Assembly (NCBI RefSeq): GCF_037975245.1
Contig: NC_092577.1
Location: 27,463,398 to 27,527,397, forward strand
Origin: Apostichopus japonicus
Taxonomy: Eukaryota; Echinodermata; Holothuroidea; Aspidochirotida; Stichopodidae
DNA length: 64,000 bases
Reading direction: 5' to 3'
The translations under genes and the position numbers were made by a program. Position 1 is the first letter of the stretch. Each line of letters begins with the position of its first letter. The notes beneath the pieces are model-generated. The model was given only the letters and a program-made list of their open reading frames with translations, searched no databases and had not been told where the DNA came from. Shown in pieces: positions 37,364 to 50,323 of this stretch.

Positions 37364-39326
37364 ATATTTTTTTTTTATATATATATTTATATATGTTGTT
37401 TCGGATAGAATAAGCTGAGGAAAAGGTGAAGAAAGTGTTTTCCCTCAAGGCAGTATGCTGTTTGCTAATTAATTTTTATACTCATATCCAGGTCTCGCAT
37501 AAACCCCATGGGAGTCCGTGCACGGAGGGGGGGGGGGGCGGGGGTAACCATTCCCTACATGCGCATGTATACGTTACGTTCGATTTATATCTGTAAATCT
37601 GTAAATGTTTACCTGCATCTCATAAAATTTGATACGCTGTTCTTTTTATGTAGGTAACATTGAAAACGATATAATTAACATAAATGTTCAGTGACGGGAT
37701 ACAATATTGAAAATAAATCTTTATTTGCACATAATAAATTATGTTCGTTACAAGTATATGAGGACGCGATAACTTTTAATAATATTTTAATACCTATTTC
37801 TTTCTTTTTCTTTCTGGAATACACACGTCTACGCGGAAATATTATATTCAAAACTGAAATAATTAGTCATATGATACAAACCATTTAGACACTTTCAAAA
37901 TTAATCATCAAAAAAGATGATTTGTTTCTAAAAGATCTCTCTACATTTTCCTTCAAAATTTGCTTTGTATACCGTTTATAGGCCATACTGAACCTTGCTC
38001 ATTTTTATTAATAATATGCATATATGCAAAGCAGTGATAAAGCCATATGACGATAAAAAATATCAATATGGAAACTTTATAAGACAATTCTAAGAATAGA
38101 TATATTTACATCAAAGTATATTGACAATGCTTGTGGTGATAATAATAATAAAAATTGTAACAATCTAAAGAGACAGCAGAAAACCCCGTTTACACCGCGT
38201 ATTATGTTGAGTTTATATATTGCCTGTTGAATCACTTGAATGGCCAATATATATGAACATTTCTGTCTCAATAGATACATCTTACTGAGAGTACAAAGGC
38301 CGCACACATGAGTTTGAAATCGATTATCTCTAAACACTATAAAAGACAATTAAAAGGAAGAACAAAGGGTTTCTTATCGTCATGTGTTTCTTTAAACTGA
38401 TCATTGTGTACAAATTATCAATCTTGATAGAAGCAACCACGGCTTCAAAATTCTACATTATTAAAAAAAAAAAGAAGATTATTACTACCTCATAAAAAAA
38501 TCATAGCCCGAGTTTAATTCATTTTGTGCGATTACTGATTTTTAATTGTTCCTCTTGTAAACATATAAGACGAAATGAACCATAATCCTCGGCTCCTCGG
38601 TCGAAGAGTCTTGTCAAGTCAAACTTAACGTTACGTTAATAAATGAATCAATTATTGCTTGCCAGTGTTTAACGACAAGGCTTTCTTATAGCCTTTTCTG
38701 AATTGCATACAAGATGACGGTTGTATTATTGCTTATACGTATTGTAGAAGATGTAGAAAGAAAAGTATCGTATATGAACAAGATTATCGAGTTCGAGGGC
38801 GAGGGGGATATAAGAGGGTGAGAAGGGGGTGAGGGGTGTAAGAGGGGAGAAGGGGGTGAGGGGTGCACGAGGCCGAGAAGGGGTGAGGGAGTGTCCAAAG
38901 TTACATCAGTTAAATGTTTGTTTTATAATCATTGCATTTAGAGGTCTTTATGATCACATTTTCAAACGGTCACGCCCCACCCTCCACCGTATAATAATAA
39001 TAATAATAATAATATCCCTGCTCCTAGTATCCCTGCTCCCCTAGTAGAATGTGTCCAATTGTAAAAATAACAATTTACCTAGTTTGACGTCAGGTCTACG
39101 AGTCTATGTGTGAGTCTGAAGGTTCAGTTTATGGATGGGGGGGGGGGGGTGACTTCCAAGGGCAGTGGTACACTTAACTTTGGTATGAAGGGGAAAACCA
39201 TAAAATCACCTAAAACTGCCCCAACAAAGTGGACCGTCTGTGCATTTTGTACTACATATTCAAGTATTTGAATGTTGTTTTATTAAATTGCAAAAATTGC
39301 AACAAAAAAAAAAAAAACAAAAAAAC

Positions 39327-39401
<75 letters not shown>

Positions 39402-39406
39402 TATAT

Positions 39407-39480
<74 letters not shown>

Positions 39481-39909
39481 GACTCATATGAAAAGTACAA
39501 AATGTAACACAATGAAAGTATGACGCTAGGCAAGTGTAAATTGCATTGATGGAATTAGTACCAAATAAACCATGACTATACAGGAAGCGGATTAAGGAGC
39601 AAAGAACAGATTACATATGTTTGTAACTTATAGTTGTTAAGGGGCCGGGATGTGAGACATAATACGAAAGATTCAATCGATTTCTTTACTATCAGTTCGG
39701 GCTGTCACCGTTTATTGGTGGTATTATGGCATTAAAACTGCATGCTTTCATTCTCCAACTGAAAACGTGTATTTCATTTTCGGACTGAAAACGTGTATTT
39801 CATTTTCGGACTGAAAACGTGTATTTCATTTTCGGACTGAAAACGTGTATTTTATTTTCGGACTGAAAACTTGTCGGACTGAAAACTTGTCGGACTGAGG
39901 GGTGTACCC
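37026..39909. mobile_element. Foldback-type element with opposed 26-bp arrays at its ends
   Basis: The left end GGGTACAC is followed by about seven copies of CACGTTTTCAGTCCGAAAAT or a shorter form (37045-37250). The right end holds the same unit in reverse complement (39755-39900) and closes with GTGTACCC at 39902-39909. A unit is ACACGTTTTCAGTCCGAAAA followed by TAAAAT. The interior (about 2.5 kb) has no protein-like frame and contains TA microsatellites at 37312-37340 and 39341-39480. No target duplication was recognised, so the outer limits are inferred from the paired GGGTACAC ends. Confidence 0.66.
39303..39480. repeat. Poly-A, TA and CA microsatellite
   Basis: An A-rich run and then TA repeats interrupted by CA repeats. 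It accounts for the tyrosine/isoleucine-rich open frames in several phases here. Confidence 0.95.
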
Positions 39910-40369
39910 CCCTTTACTGCGTGTAGGCCTTTATACAATAATACAAAGCTAAATGTTTCTCCTTGATCGAATTTCCCCAACCTCGCCAGCCTTGAATTAG
40001 AGGGTGGCCAAGCGACTGCTTCACAGTCATAGCTACTATCGAACAAAATGGACGAAAGCAATTGATCTTAATCTGGAGATGCAGATGTATCAATAGCTGC
40101 AGATCCAACGGTTTGTGAATGTCGCACGACCTGTTAACGAAAGTCTGGGAAAAGTGCTTGCCCCTGTCGTATGTATGATCTCTTTTGTTCAGCTACGTTC
40201 ATTTACTTTCTCTGGAATACGCCTCCATGTTTAGCAACCTTTCGTGCTTCAAATTCCAATCTCGATACTGTGTTACTGCAAACTGGCTGTATTCAAAATA
40301 CGTACGAAAACACTGTGCTAACTACCTATCAACTTGAATATCCACAACACTGACCAACGTACAGTAAAC

Positions 40370-40393
40370 CATGGAGGTAAAAACACCTCCATG
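40370..40393. repeat. Short hairpin CATGGAGGT / ACCTCCATG
   Basis: Nine-base perfect arms around a six-base AAAAAC loop. The same arms, with loop AAAAACAG, occur at 55346-55371 upstream of the sulfotransferase C catalytic exon. Confidence 0.75.
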
Positions 40394-41102
40394 AGTAAAC
40401 AAACGTACATCACCCGCGGCCATAGCGTTCACAATACCGTTCACAGCCAGGTACAACTACGATCAGGTGACCACTCAGAAAAGTCATGTGAGTAAAGGGT
40501 GACACGCAAAACCACTGAAATCAAAGCCCCCTATTTCTAAAAGTATACGAGCGCCCCACCTTTAAAATGATCTAAAATAATCGCCCGGCGTAATTTTCAG
40601 TAGCGTCTTATTACATTGAACACATGTACGTATATACATGCACAGGAAGCTTTGTACACGCTGTAGCGGTCGCACAACGATGTGTTGAATAGTATTGAGT
40701 CAAGAAGGGCCCCCCATATCCACAGGTTCAAAGGTTATGACAAAACTTTTGCAAACAAAGCTGCTTAGATGGCGCTATCATTGTTTGCATATAACGGTAA
40801 ACTTTAAGAAATGTGATAGCGCCGCCGGTTTCTTGTACGCGAGCGCGTCTTTAAAGATCGATGATTTGCTGAACAAATCCAGCAAATATCTCCATGTTCA
40901 GTTGACGCACGGAATATCCTAATCGTACGGATGCCGAAGTGCATCACATAAGATAATAATGCAGATGCCGATGTAGTCCGTTACATGCCATGTTTCACTA
41001 TTCTAATGTTGTTTCTCCAAGGGGACATTAAGTACTAGCAGTGGGGACACGTTGTCCACGGATATGATGCAGTTGAGTGACGTCCCCCTTCGTTTAAGCG
41101 GG

Positions 41103-41345
41103 ATGTATGTATGTATGTATATTAGATCCTCCTGCAAGCAGGAACTCGCGAAGAAGCCTCATAGGCTTATCAAAGCCGCAAGCTGACCGAAGTCAGTCTC
41201 TTACATTCATATTTAACGTCCATAATTATGAATTGTTAATTGTCAACAACTCTGTAACTGGACGACATACATTAATCTGGGAGTGACTCGAACCGGGGAC
41301 CTTATGATTGAAAGGCACCGGCGTTAACAACTGAGCTAACACTAC
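41103..41345 (-). mobile_element. tRNA-derived SINE with a CATA tail
   Basis: Read on the minus strand: GTGTTAGCTCAGTTGTTAAC (A box), CCCCGGTTCGAGTCACTCCC (B box), then a non-tRNA body that ends GTTCCTGCTTGCAGGAGGAT and a tail of CATA repeats at 41103-41120. The inverted pair CCTGC and GCAGG lies near the tail. This is the best preserved SINE of the window. Confidence 0.82.
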
Positions 41346-41789
41346 ATGGGATATGGACATATTGTCCGGGGAGACACTAAATTCCAGCAGGCCTATATTG
41401 TTAGAGGTCCGGTGCGACCAAAATATACTGAAAATCCAGGATAAACAGTCCCCGGGGGACTAGGATAATTTATACCAGATTACAGTGACTGGGGGACGAC
41501 ATATACTGCAACACCGGAATGATTTTCAAATCAGCGAAGCGTTAATGATGCGTAATAAATTATTTAAACTTTATTAGAACTTTTTTTTTTACCAATATTG
41601 AGGTGAAACCAGATAGCTAGTTTACATCAGCTTACATCACCCGCATTCTGTGCTCCCCACACATATCTAATGTTGATGCCCCTGCCACTTCCATGTCTGA
41701 CGTCACGGGTCATGGGAGGTGGTACGAGCTTCGAGTGCATGGCAGTGAAACGTGTGATTTATCCTTAGCCAAATACATTTGGAATGTTA

Positions 41790-42225
41790 TAGCTTAGGTG
41801 TCAAGGGTCTGTGTAGGTAGAAGTTCATCAATTTGTTTTATATTTTTTGTTGTAAAGTATTTATCAGTTACAAGCTTCTTTGGATTGACATATAACCAGA
41901 ATGCAAAAATGCATTGTGGTCTCGATGATGTAATATGAGCAGTTTTCTTCATGAATCTGATGTAATGTAAAGTGAGGGTATATGTGTTTACAAGGTTTTC
42001 ACTTTTTGACCCCTGGTGACCCAAATGACCTTTGACCTCCACCAAAAACAATAGGCTTCTTTAACTCAATGTGGTACTTCTACACAATAAATAAGAGGTC
42101 GGCCCAATCTTCCAGTATTGAGATATTGTGTTTACAAGCTGGGCGTCACAAACGAACTCACACACACACACATACGCCATCATGAATGCAAAGGTTACGA
42201 TTATCATCGAAACCGAAAAGGAATG
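41790..42225 (+). repeat. TGACC-rich dispersed repeat copy
   Basis: It shares CTCAATGTGGTACTTCTACA, TGAGATATTGTGTTTACAAG, CTGGGCGTCAC and the CACACA plus GCCATCATGAATGC end with the copy at 57390-58520. A perfect TGACCTTTGACCT lies at 42026-42038. Another piece with the same motif (42788-42800) lies 560 bases further right. No coding capacity. Confidence 0.8.
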
Positions 42226-43435
42226 TTCAGCAATTTTGGTAAGTAATAATTGTAATTTTAAGTGCATGGACCGCGGCGCAGATGGTTGGGGGCACAGCAG
42301 TATGCAAAAGGGTAGGACGTGGTGCCCTGTATCCCGGCTGGTCTACGAACCTGCGGATAATACTAATTTTTATCCCAGATAATTCACTCGTTTGTACTTG
42401 TTTTAGTCTGCGCATGCACGATTTGAAGAACTGAATGAGTGTCTATATATGGGAACATCTATTGTGATGTTTAATGTGGTTGGAATAACTATAATATTAG
42501 GGCCTCCTACTTTACTTTGCTAACTCGTGAAGCTTCATGGGGAGGGGAAATAAGAACTTCGAGAGTACTGATGACTCTCCATGTGAGTTCCTATAGAAGC
42601 CAGAAAGCCAAAAGGTTTATTCCTTGCGATATTTCAAACGCGAACATTTATTAATCAAGTTGCACACAAGATTTTTCTGGTTTGACTTACCCGCATGCAT
42701 ATAATTAGACTCATGTAGTAGACCTAAAATCAATCATGAAGTTCACCCTAGTTGTATTCACAGAATTGTCTTGACTTTGACCTTTACTGACCTTTGACCT
42801 ACACAAAAATAACTAAGCCTTCTTGAACTCGATACGGTGGTATAAAGTACAAAAATTTATCTGCGTTTTGATTTTGATCTCTATTTACTTCAAATGGTAT
42901 TTTGACATTTACATAAAATACCTGATCTACTCACTAAGGTGAAGGTTTACACACAATGAGCGGAGGTTGTTCAAGCTTTACCTTTGGAGTTATTGCATTG
43001 TCAAGGTGTTCATGTTGATCTGTCTTACAACTAAATGACCTTCATAGATGACTTCTATCGAAATGTGTTGTTTTTTCTTGTTAAGTTAGATCTACATACA
43101 GAATATGAATTTCGTTTAACGCTATAATTTGCAGGTAATGTGCCTAGTTGCACGGCTTCCATACTTTGACCACCTCTGCTGAAATTACGCAACCTTTACG
43201 CTACGAAAGACAACAACAGGAATCTTGTTCTTATTAAGGTGGATCTCTATACCAAGCATGAAGTTCCTTCAAGCTTTAATACTAGTACCATTATGTTTAC
43301 TGTGTTTGTTTCGGCCAAGCGGTGACTTAACGGCGATGCACTGATGTAGTAAACATATAAAATAAGTAAATATAAAAATACAGTTAATATAAATACTTAT
43401 ACATAAATACACATAAACAAATAAACATAAATATA

Positions 43436-43706
<271 letters not shown>

Positions 43707-43807
43707 TATATATAAAGGACCTCCAAGTGTTTCCCAAACGAAAAAGTATTAGACAAAAGCAGAGAAATAAGATACATGCATAATTGACAAATAAGGAGTA
43801 ATGTTTT

Positions 43808-43880
43808 AAAACTTGATGGTGTCCGCATATAAAACGGGATGCCCGGGTTCAATTCCCGGTGGAGGCTGGAAATATTTTCC
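43808..43880 (+). mobile_element. tRNA-like SINE fragment
   Basis: GGGATGCCCGGGTTCAATTC followed by CCGG matches a tRNA T-arm (B box). The 5' part is too short and irregular for a working tRNA. The downstream CTGGAAATATTTTCCAACTC is a perfect short inverted repeat not found in tRNAs. Confidence 0.55.
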
Positions 43881-43952
43881 AACTCATTACCGTTTCAATT
43901 ATAGACAGACAGATAAACTACAAAAATATACGTTGATGGCAATGCATATAAG

Positions 43953-44110
43953 CAGGGGCGTATCCAGGATTTTCTAACCCGGGGGGGGGGGGGGGCCGCG
44001 TATTACTATCTAAGCGGAGCGCCACCATCGGTTGGCGCGCAGCGTACAAGAAAATTTCGGGTTTTGTTACCCCCCAAATCACCGGAGATGGCACTTCTCG
44101 GGCTTGAAAT
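43953..44110. mobile_element. CAGGGGCGTATCCAGG MITE, right end missing
   Basis: The left terminus CAGGGGCGTATCCAGG is identical to the one at 12840. A G run and the 100-bp shared core in inverted orientation (44007-44103) follow. No right terminus was seen downstream. Confidence 0.65.
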
Positions 44111-44766
44111 GACCAACCAAATGTACACTTTTGCCTGATAACCAAGAATTTCCTAATAGTTTTTTTCATCCATAACCTTTTTGAAGATTGTCACCAGTCA
44201 CACATCCTGTTCGACCTCACTGCATCTCCTGTGGATCATTGCTTTTTGTAGGTGATTCTACGTCGCGGCCCACAATACCCGTAAGCACAATTTTTCAAGG
44301 TTTTGAGCCCATTATTTGTTCAGAATTTGAAAATTCACACTCTCGTGAATGAATTCTCTTCCAAAAATACCCATAATGTTGCACAAATTTCATCTACGGA
44401 CACCAATATAGAAAAACCTCCTTCAACCCCTAACAGACCGGTCAAAATTGCACGAGTAGAGGGAAGTATGATGAAGAATGGTGGTCAGGGAATTTTTGAA
44501 AATTCACACACAGTTTATTTATTGGTGTACAAATATCAAAACCTCTTATAACGGCTATACTATCAAACTTCGTTGAATGGAATGAAAAACTACCATATAT
44601 TTCCGAAACCGAACACTACATACATATACCACCCCAACCGAATTGTACAGTTGCTTATAATAGCGTTTCGACTTGAATATATTGCGCATTTATATGCATC
44701 TGTGTTATAACATGATAACACGTGTTATGCTACAGGCCTTTTTATTGCGGCCTGTGTTAAAAAAAA

Positions 44767-44797
<31 letters not shown>

Positions 44798-45293
44798 TTA
44801 TATTATATAAAAAGATATAAAAATAAAAAATATAATACCACTACGATTTACTGTATTGTATTGTATCTTTAACATATCTAGCTCTCGCATGCTCCCAAAC
44901 ATAACACGTGTTAGTGTGTTATAACACCCTGGCATATAAATGCATAATATGCTACACGTTAAGAACAAATATAAGCTCACACCTTTTCGGCTTGGGTGCA
45001 TATACAGTTTGGAGGTTGTTCATCCTGGAACGCCATTTTCATGCTCACTGATATGATGTGATATCTGCTGTATGCTTTACAAATTCGAGTAATTGAAAAC
45101 AAAAAACTGAAATAAATAACTTTTATCTGTTTATTGTGCGATGCCCCACATTATTTTCATTTCGAAAGATGCACAGTTTCAAGTTCATTACATACTGAAG
45201 GCATCGGTTCTCTATCTGCCTTCAGTTTAGGGTAGATCTTGGGATTTTCATACCTAGATATTGCTAGATATCCATACAGTTCAGTGTCCTCAG

Positions 45294-45570
45294 CATTTTT
45301 CGGGGCCTGATCTTGGAAATTGCAAAATCGGGAGTGGTCACACTCCATGTAGGTCAGTGGACGTCGACCTCTAGACGTCACTAATACACAACCCGATCAC
45401 TTGTTATCGATGAAGTGGTGTGTTGCCGGATTTTGTCAAGGTCTTGGTACAACGGGCAAAAGTCATTCATCTGGAAGCGATCAGAAGGGCTGGACGTAGG
45501 GTTCTGGGGTTGTGGGGCGCGCGTTTTTATGCAGATGGGAACAATCTCAAGGAGTGATGGGTGCGTCAGC
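45294..45570. repeat. Dispersed repeat, copy 1 (partner at 50043)
   Basis: It starts at TTTTTCGGGGCCTGATCTTG and runs through GGTCACACTCCATGTAGGTC, GATGAAGTGGTGTGTTGCCG and GGGAACAATCTCAA. It matches 50043-50323 in the same orientation with scattered substitutions and short indels. On the minus strand a frame at 45157-45381 (...YMECDHSRFCNFQDQAP...) overlaps this copy, but the second copy is broken in that frame, so I do not call it a gene. Confidence 0.8.
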
Positions 45571-46567
45571 CCCCCCCCCCCCTCCATTACATGATATTCA
45601 CAGGAGATGTGCTCAATTCTCCAATCGCATGCGGAATTTATTTTTAGATTCCTTGTACGAGTTACGGTACTAGATTTGGGGGTAACAATTAGCATTCAGG
45701 TCGGAGTGTATAGCATTTTATCTTTGGATGACAGTGTTGCATCGAAGGACATAGGTCTAGTGCAGTTCGCATATAGATCCTGGTCTAATACCGAAAATGC
45801 TCGAGACCAGCCACAGTTGGTTTCATAACACAATTGTACAATTGTTTAAGGCGTCCATACACACACGCGTAATAGACCATATATGGTATAATTATATGCA
45901 TTAGTGAGAGAGGAAAAATGGAAACGTCAAAATGGAGTTGTCGGTGTAAGGGGTAGGCTGAGGCGTACGCCCCTTCCGAAATCCTCGATCCGTCACTGGC
46001 TACCCTGTGTATATAATAGGGATCAGCGCTGTAATTATGTCACTATTCCTCTTTCTCTTCCCGGTGTCGTAGCGTTGTTTCTGTGTCATGACATATTTAA
46101 ACCCGTCACATCATGACTTGAGGGGTTGTTGTTATTGTAAGAGTGTTACATACATTGTACTTAATACTCAGCAGTACAATAATCAATGTGATGATTGTGT
46201 GTTTAACATGGTGAATGTAACATTTATTACACAAACAGTAACATGAAATTGATATACTGTCATAGCATTCAGTGTCCCAAGAATGCTAATGGTCAGTTTA
46301 ATACAAATATGTTTCAGGTCACAAAGTTCACTATTTTTCCATTTTCTTTCAAGAAGATTATATCGGCTCATTTCATTCTTCATTCTTTATTTGGTACTGG
46401 TTGATTGATGACTCTTAATTGAAATTAAACTATTATCTGCAGCAGATTATGAAAATGCTGCTTATATATGGGTGACTACAGGAAGAGTTGTATTTTTGTA
46501 AATGTCTTCAAAAACCGACAGTTGATTATGATTTAACTTTAGATATAAAATGATGTTTACTATAAAC

Positions 46568-47784
46568 TAGTGTTTACACGGTTCCAAAAATCGGGAACCG
46601 GGTACCCGAGGGCCGTTACCCGTCGGGTATCCGGGTACCCGGAAAAAAATGTTTACCCTCGTGTACAGTATCACGATTTTCAAGAAATTACATCTTGGAT
46701 GCTGTTATAAATGCATTATATTCTCTACTGACAATGTTTTCATGTTCAAATAAGTTAGTGTAAGATAAGGTATAAAACCTCCCTCAATAATTTGTATATG
46801 CTTCTGTTTCTTTCATTAACTTGTTAATAAATAAATTATTTAATTATAATTAGCATTACTACTAACATCGCACTGCCACCGCTGCATATGCTAGCTCGTG
46901 CACGTCTATTGGATCAAACCATATAGATATCCAATTTAGCTCTTAAACAGTTTTTAATACTACTACTATCTATTGTGCAGGCCCAGGGTTCTCATAAGCC
47001 GCGAGATTGCGCGATTCGCGCAATTTGATCGCATTTGGAATAAACGATTAGTAAAAAGCCACTTGCGATTACTATTTTTTAGTTATCCAGTCTATAATCC
47101 ATAAATATCGCGTAAAATTCCTTGTCAGCCTTTCCTTCTTTGAATTAAACGAATGAATAAATAATAATTTCTTCCGCATGGTAGCCTAACACCACACTAA
47201 GTCAATGAGAAATCTAGCTAAGCCTAACCATCTGTTTATTTGCTGGAGATGTGACGCAGTTATAAGACATCCATGGAATACTTTCGTAATTGCTGTTACG
47301 TTCGACCACATGGTTGCCTAACACCACACTAAGTCAATGGGGGCAGTTTAGCCTAGCCATCTGTTTATTAGCTGAAATTGTGACGCAGTTATAAGATATC
47401 TATGGAAAGCTTTCGTTATTGCTGTTATCTTCGAACACGTGGTAGCTTAACAACACACTAAGTCTATGGGAAATCAGCCTAACCATCGGTTTGCAATTTT
47501 TTTTTAACAATTACACTTTGCGTAGGCCTATGATTCGGGTAATAAATTAGGAACCGGGTAGTATCGCGTCGAACAGGCCCCTTCGTTATTGCTGTTATCT
47601 TCGACCATGCACATTGTAGCTTAACACCGCACTAAGTCAATGGGAAATCTGCCTAACCATCGGTTTGCCATTTTTTTTTTTTTTTTAAATCACACTTTGC
47701 TTAGGATTCGGGTAATAAATTAGGAACCGGGTAGTATCACGTCGGGCGGGTACCCGGGTACCCGGATAACCCGTGCAAACACTA
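46568..47784. mobile_element. Non-autonomous hAT element with GGGTACCCGG ends
   Basis: The termini are TAGTGTTTACACGGTTCC and, on the minus strand, TAGTGTTTGCACGGGTTATC. Exact 8-bp duplications CTATAAAC flank it (46560-46567, 47785-47792). Subterminal GGGTACCCG palindromes cluster at both ends. Inside, a 100-170-base unit (TAACACCACACTAAGTCAAT ... CTAACCATCTGTTTATT ... GTGACGCAGTTATAAGA) recurs from 47180 to 47640, and a second unit with GATTCGGGTAATAAATTAGG occurs twice. No transposase frame. The TAGTGTTTGC termini resemble those of 2370-3815. Confidence 0.9.
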
Positions 47785-48589
47785 CTATAAACGTTGAAAA
47801 GGTGGGGTATTTATGTGAAAAGAGAAGGAAACTAATTTCTTAACTGGCTAATACCAAATATTCAAGATCCTTTAACTTACTTGAGGATGTATAAGTATTG
47901 ATCCATTGTGCTTTATAGTATTATATCATTCCCCCAATCAAAGCGCTGATAGTAAGTTTTACTTGTGGGAAAAGTACTAGAATGCTCTTTATATACCAGC
48001 ATTTTTAAGTTGCAAAGCTCATCATCAAACGATTATCATGTGTCTTGTAATATGATTTTTTGTTATTGAAACTAAAGTAACCATGAACAGATCATTTACG
48101 TATCCATGCAAGAGATTTTAGTTAATGCTGCGCGTAGAGTTGAATCTTTGCCAAATTTTGCAATCAGACAGTTATGTTAATTTTTGGGAGCTTTCAACTA
48201 TTTTTACATGTTGAGGGAGTTGGGTGAAAATTCCTAAGTCGACCAATGCTTTTTTGTATATGCATCTTAGAAACTAAAAAGGAAATTATTTAAATTTTCG
48301 TAAGCATGCACCTTTAAGAGATAGTACCTTGATACCTTGCCATCCATAACTGGACACAAAGGTTAAAATATCATGACTGTAGTTCACTATTCATGCACGA
48401 TTGTAGATGCTCGGGAAACCCTCTTAAGTGTTGAAATAAAAGGTTGAATTCATCAAATATTCTGAATTATTTGTGTTGTCATTCCTCTTTGTTGTCTCTT
48501 AAATGTGCTTTTCTGTTGTGATCATAGGCGTAGGAGGCGGGGGGGGGGGGGGGGGCTGGGGGCTGCAGCCCCCCAACCAAAATTTTTGG

Positions 48590-49010
48590 TGAAATTTCGG
48601 GCAATATGCTGAGAATTTTTCGGGCACCTACCGAAAGAAGAAAAGTTTGCAATGTGTTTTTCAATTTTTTTTTTGGTGAAAATTCGGGCAATATGCTGAG
48701 AATTTTTCGGGCACCTACTGAAAGAAGAATAATTTGCAATGTGTTTTTCATTTTTTTTTTGGTGAAAATTCGGGCAATATGCTGAGAATTTTTCGGGCAC
48801 CTACTGAAAGAAGAATAATTTGCAATGTGTTTTTCATTTTTTTTTTGGTGAAAATTCGGGCAATATGCTGAGAATTTTTCGGGCACCTACTGAAAGAAGA
48901 ATAATTTGCAATGTGTTTTTCATTTTTTTTTTGGTGAAAATTCGGGCAATATGCTGAGAATTTTTCGGGCACCTACGGAAAAAAGAATAATTTGCAATGT
49001 GTTTTTCAAT
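48590..49010. repeat. 86-bp tandem repeat, five copies
   Basis: The unit contains GGTGAAAATTCGGGCAATAT, GCTGAGAATTTTTCGGGCAC and GAATAATTTGCAATGTGTTT. Three central copies are almost identical. As 86 is not a multiple of three, the same peptide (MPEKFSAYCPNFHQKK) appears in successive frames; it is not a protein gene. Confidence 0.95.
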
Positions 49011-49152
49011 GGTTAAACTGATATTATTATTATCGTTATTATTGTAACGACTTCCCCAATAATTATAACCAATATGGAAGGGTAATAACAGGGAACATAA
49101 AACCAAAATTTTATTGTGCATGTCATATAAAACCAACATCTTATTGTGCATG

Positions 49153-49212
49153 TCATATAGGCATTCATCGGTTATCGGCATGTGATGTAATAACCGATGA
49201 ATGCCTATATGA
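49153..49212. repeat. Perfect hairpin, 23-bp arms, 14-base loop
   Basis: TCATATAGGCATTCATCGGT plus TAT pairs exactly with its reverse complement at 49190-49212, around loop 49176-49189. It lies between the 86-bp array and the nested TTAA element. Confidence 0.9.
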
Positions 49213-49219
49213 TAGCACT

Positions 49220-49496
49220 TTAAAGCAGCATTTTGCGTCCTTTTCTATGATTTTTCTTAACCGCACTGACTCCACTATGCCATAACGACATACATAACTA
49301 GCTTATCTATTTATATCTTACTGCAAATGGTGGCATAAAAGTCGAAAAATTTGCAACTTTCAACTTTGTTTTCTCCAAGATATTTTCTTGGCTAATATCT
49401 TAGTTTGCTGTTTTGTGATTGATATATGTAAAAAAAAACTCGATGGACATGTCAAAAAAGTAGAAAACGGCGACCAAACGCAAAATGCTGCTTTAA
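49220..49496. mobile_element. Nested TTAA MITE
   Basis: TTAAAGCAGCATTTTGCGT at the left and its exact reverse complement at the right, with TTAA as the outermost four bases on each side. 277 bases, no open frame. It lies inside the hAT element at 48523-49597, so it inserted later. Confidence 0.85.
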
Positions 49497-50042
49497 GATG
49501 TTGAACGCGCGCGTAGCGCGCGAAAAATTTTGGTTATATTTTTCGGCCAAGTCGTTACAGCCCCCCCCCCAAATCAAAGCAGGCTCCTACGCCTATGGTT
49601 GTGATCTACTTAAAAAACAAGGAATCAAGCTGCTTTTAATAATTAACGTATGAAACACTTATGAACGGGTGCTATGTTGAAATCGCTGGCAAAATTGTAC
49701 ATAAAAATTTTGTAGTTGCGTTACATGCTGATCATGTAAAACTTTACAAAACAGCATTCAAGTAAATTTTACTTAAATGTTTTAGTGTTCTTATTTGACA
49801 TGAACATCAAGTAAAATTTTAACCTTCGTACAACATTTTCTGAATGTATGTACTTTCAAAAGCAAGACAAGCATGATTTCTGCCACGTTGGCAGTACATC
49901 TAATGAAAAGAGTTTCCTTCAGGCATATTTACAGTTTTTGTTAATAAAAAACATTCAAAAGTAAAATCTGAAATATAAAATGTTCGGACTAGCTTTTTAA
50001 TATGATATACGAACAATCAGTGACGATGCTGTGCCCTTTGGA

Positions 50043-50323
50043 TTTTTTCGGGGCCTGATCTTGGGAAATTGCAAAGTCGGGAGTGGTCACACTCCATGTA
50101 GGTCAGTGCACGACCTCCAGACGTCATTAATACACAACCCAATCACTTGTTATCGATGAAGTGGTGTGTTGCCGGATTTTGTCAAGAGGTCTTGGTACTA
50201 CGGGCAAAGGTCATTAATTAAGTTTCGTAACTCATCGGGCAGTGATGAGAGGGGTTGAGCGTAGGGTTGTGGGCGCGCGTTTTCATGCACATGGGAACAA
50301 TCTCAAGAAGTGGTGGGTTCGTC
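50043..50323. repeat. Dispersed repeat, copy 2 (partner at 45294)
   Basis: It matches 45294-45570 along its whole length. It then runs into a pyrimidine-rich tract (50322-50440) and a MITE right end, CTGGATACGCGCCTG, near 50490. Confidence 0.8.

Larger units (their letters stand above)
48523..49597. mobile_element. Non-autonomous hAT element holding an 86-bp array and a nested MITE
   Basis: The inverted termini CATAGGCGTAGGAG and CTCCTACGCCTATG are perfect and the 8-bp flanks GTTGTGAT (48515-48522, 49598-49605) are identical. G and C runs lie just inside the ends. The interior holds a five-copy 86-bp tandem repeat, a 23-bp-arm hairpin and a TTAA element, so most of its length is later or internal growth. 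Confidence 0.92.

Noticed and set aside
43808-43880. A functional tRNA gene
   Set aside because: Only the T-arm region is convincing; the 5' half does not form D and anticodon arms, so it is a SINE piece.
44303-44551. An 82-codon plus-strand frame as a protein gene
   Set aside because: No recognisable family, no splice signals checked that support it, and low-complexity AT-rich surroundings.
45157-45381. A 74-codon minus-strand frame (YMECDHSRFCNFQDQAP) as a small gene
   Set aside because: It overlaps a dispersed repeat whose second copy at 50043 breaks the frame; no family recognised and no splice or start context.
48479-49181. Repeated MPEKFSAYCPNFHQKK peptide in several frames
   Set aside because: The 86-bp unit is not a multiple of three, so the same peptide restarts in each frame; this is a tandem repeat inside a MITE.
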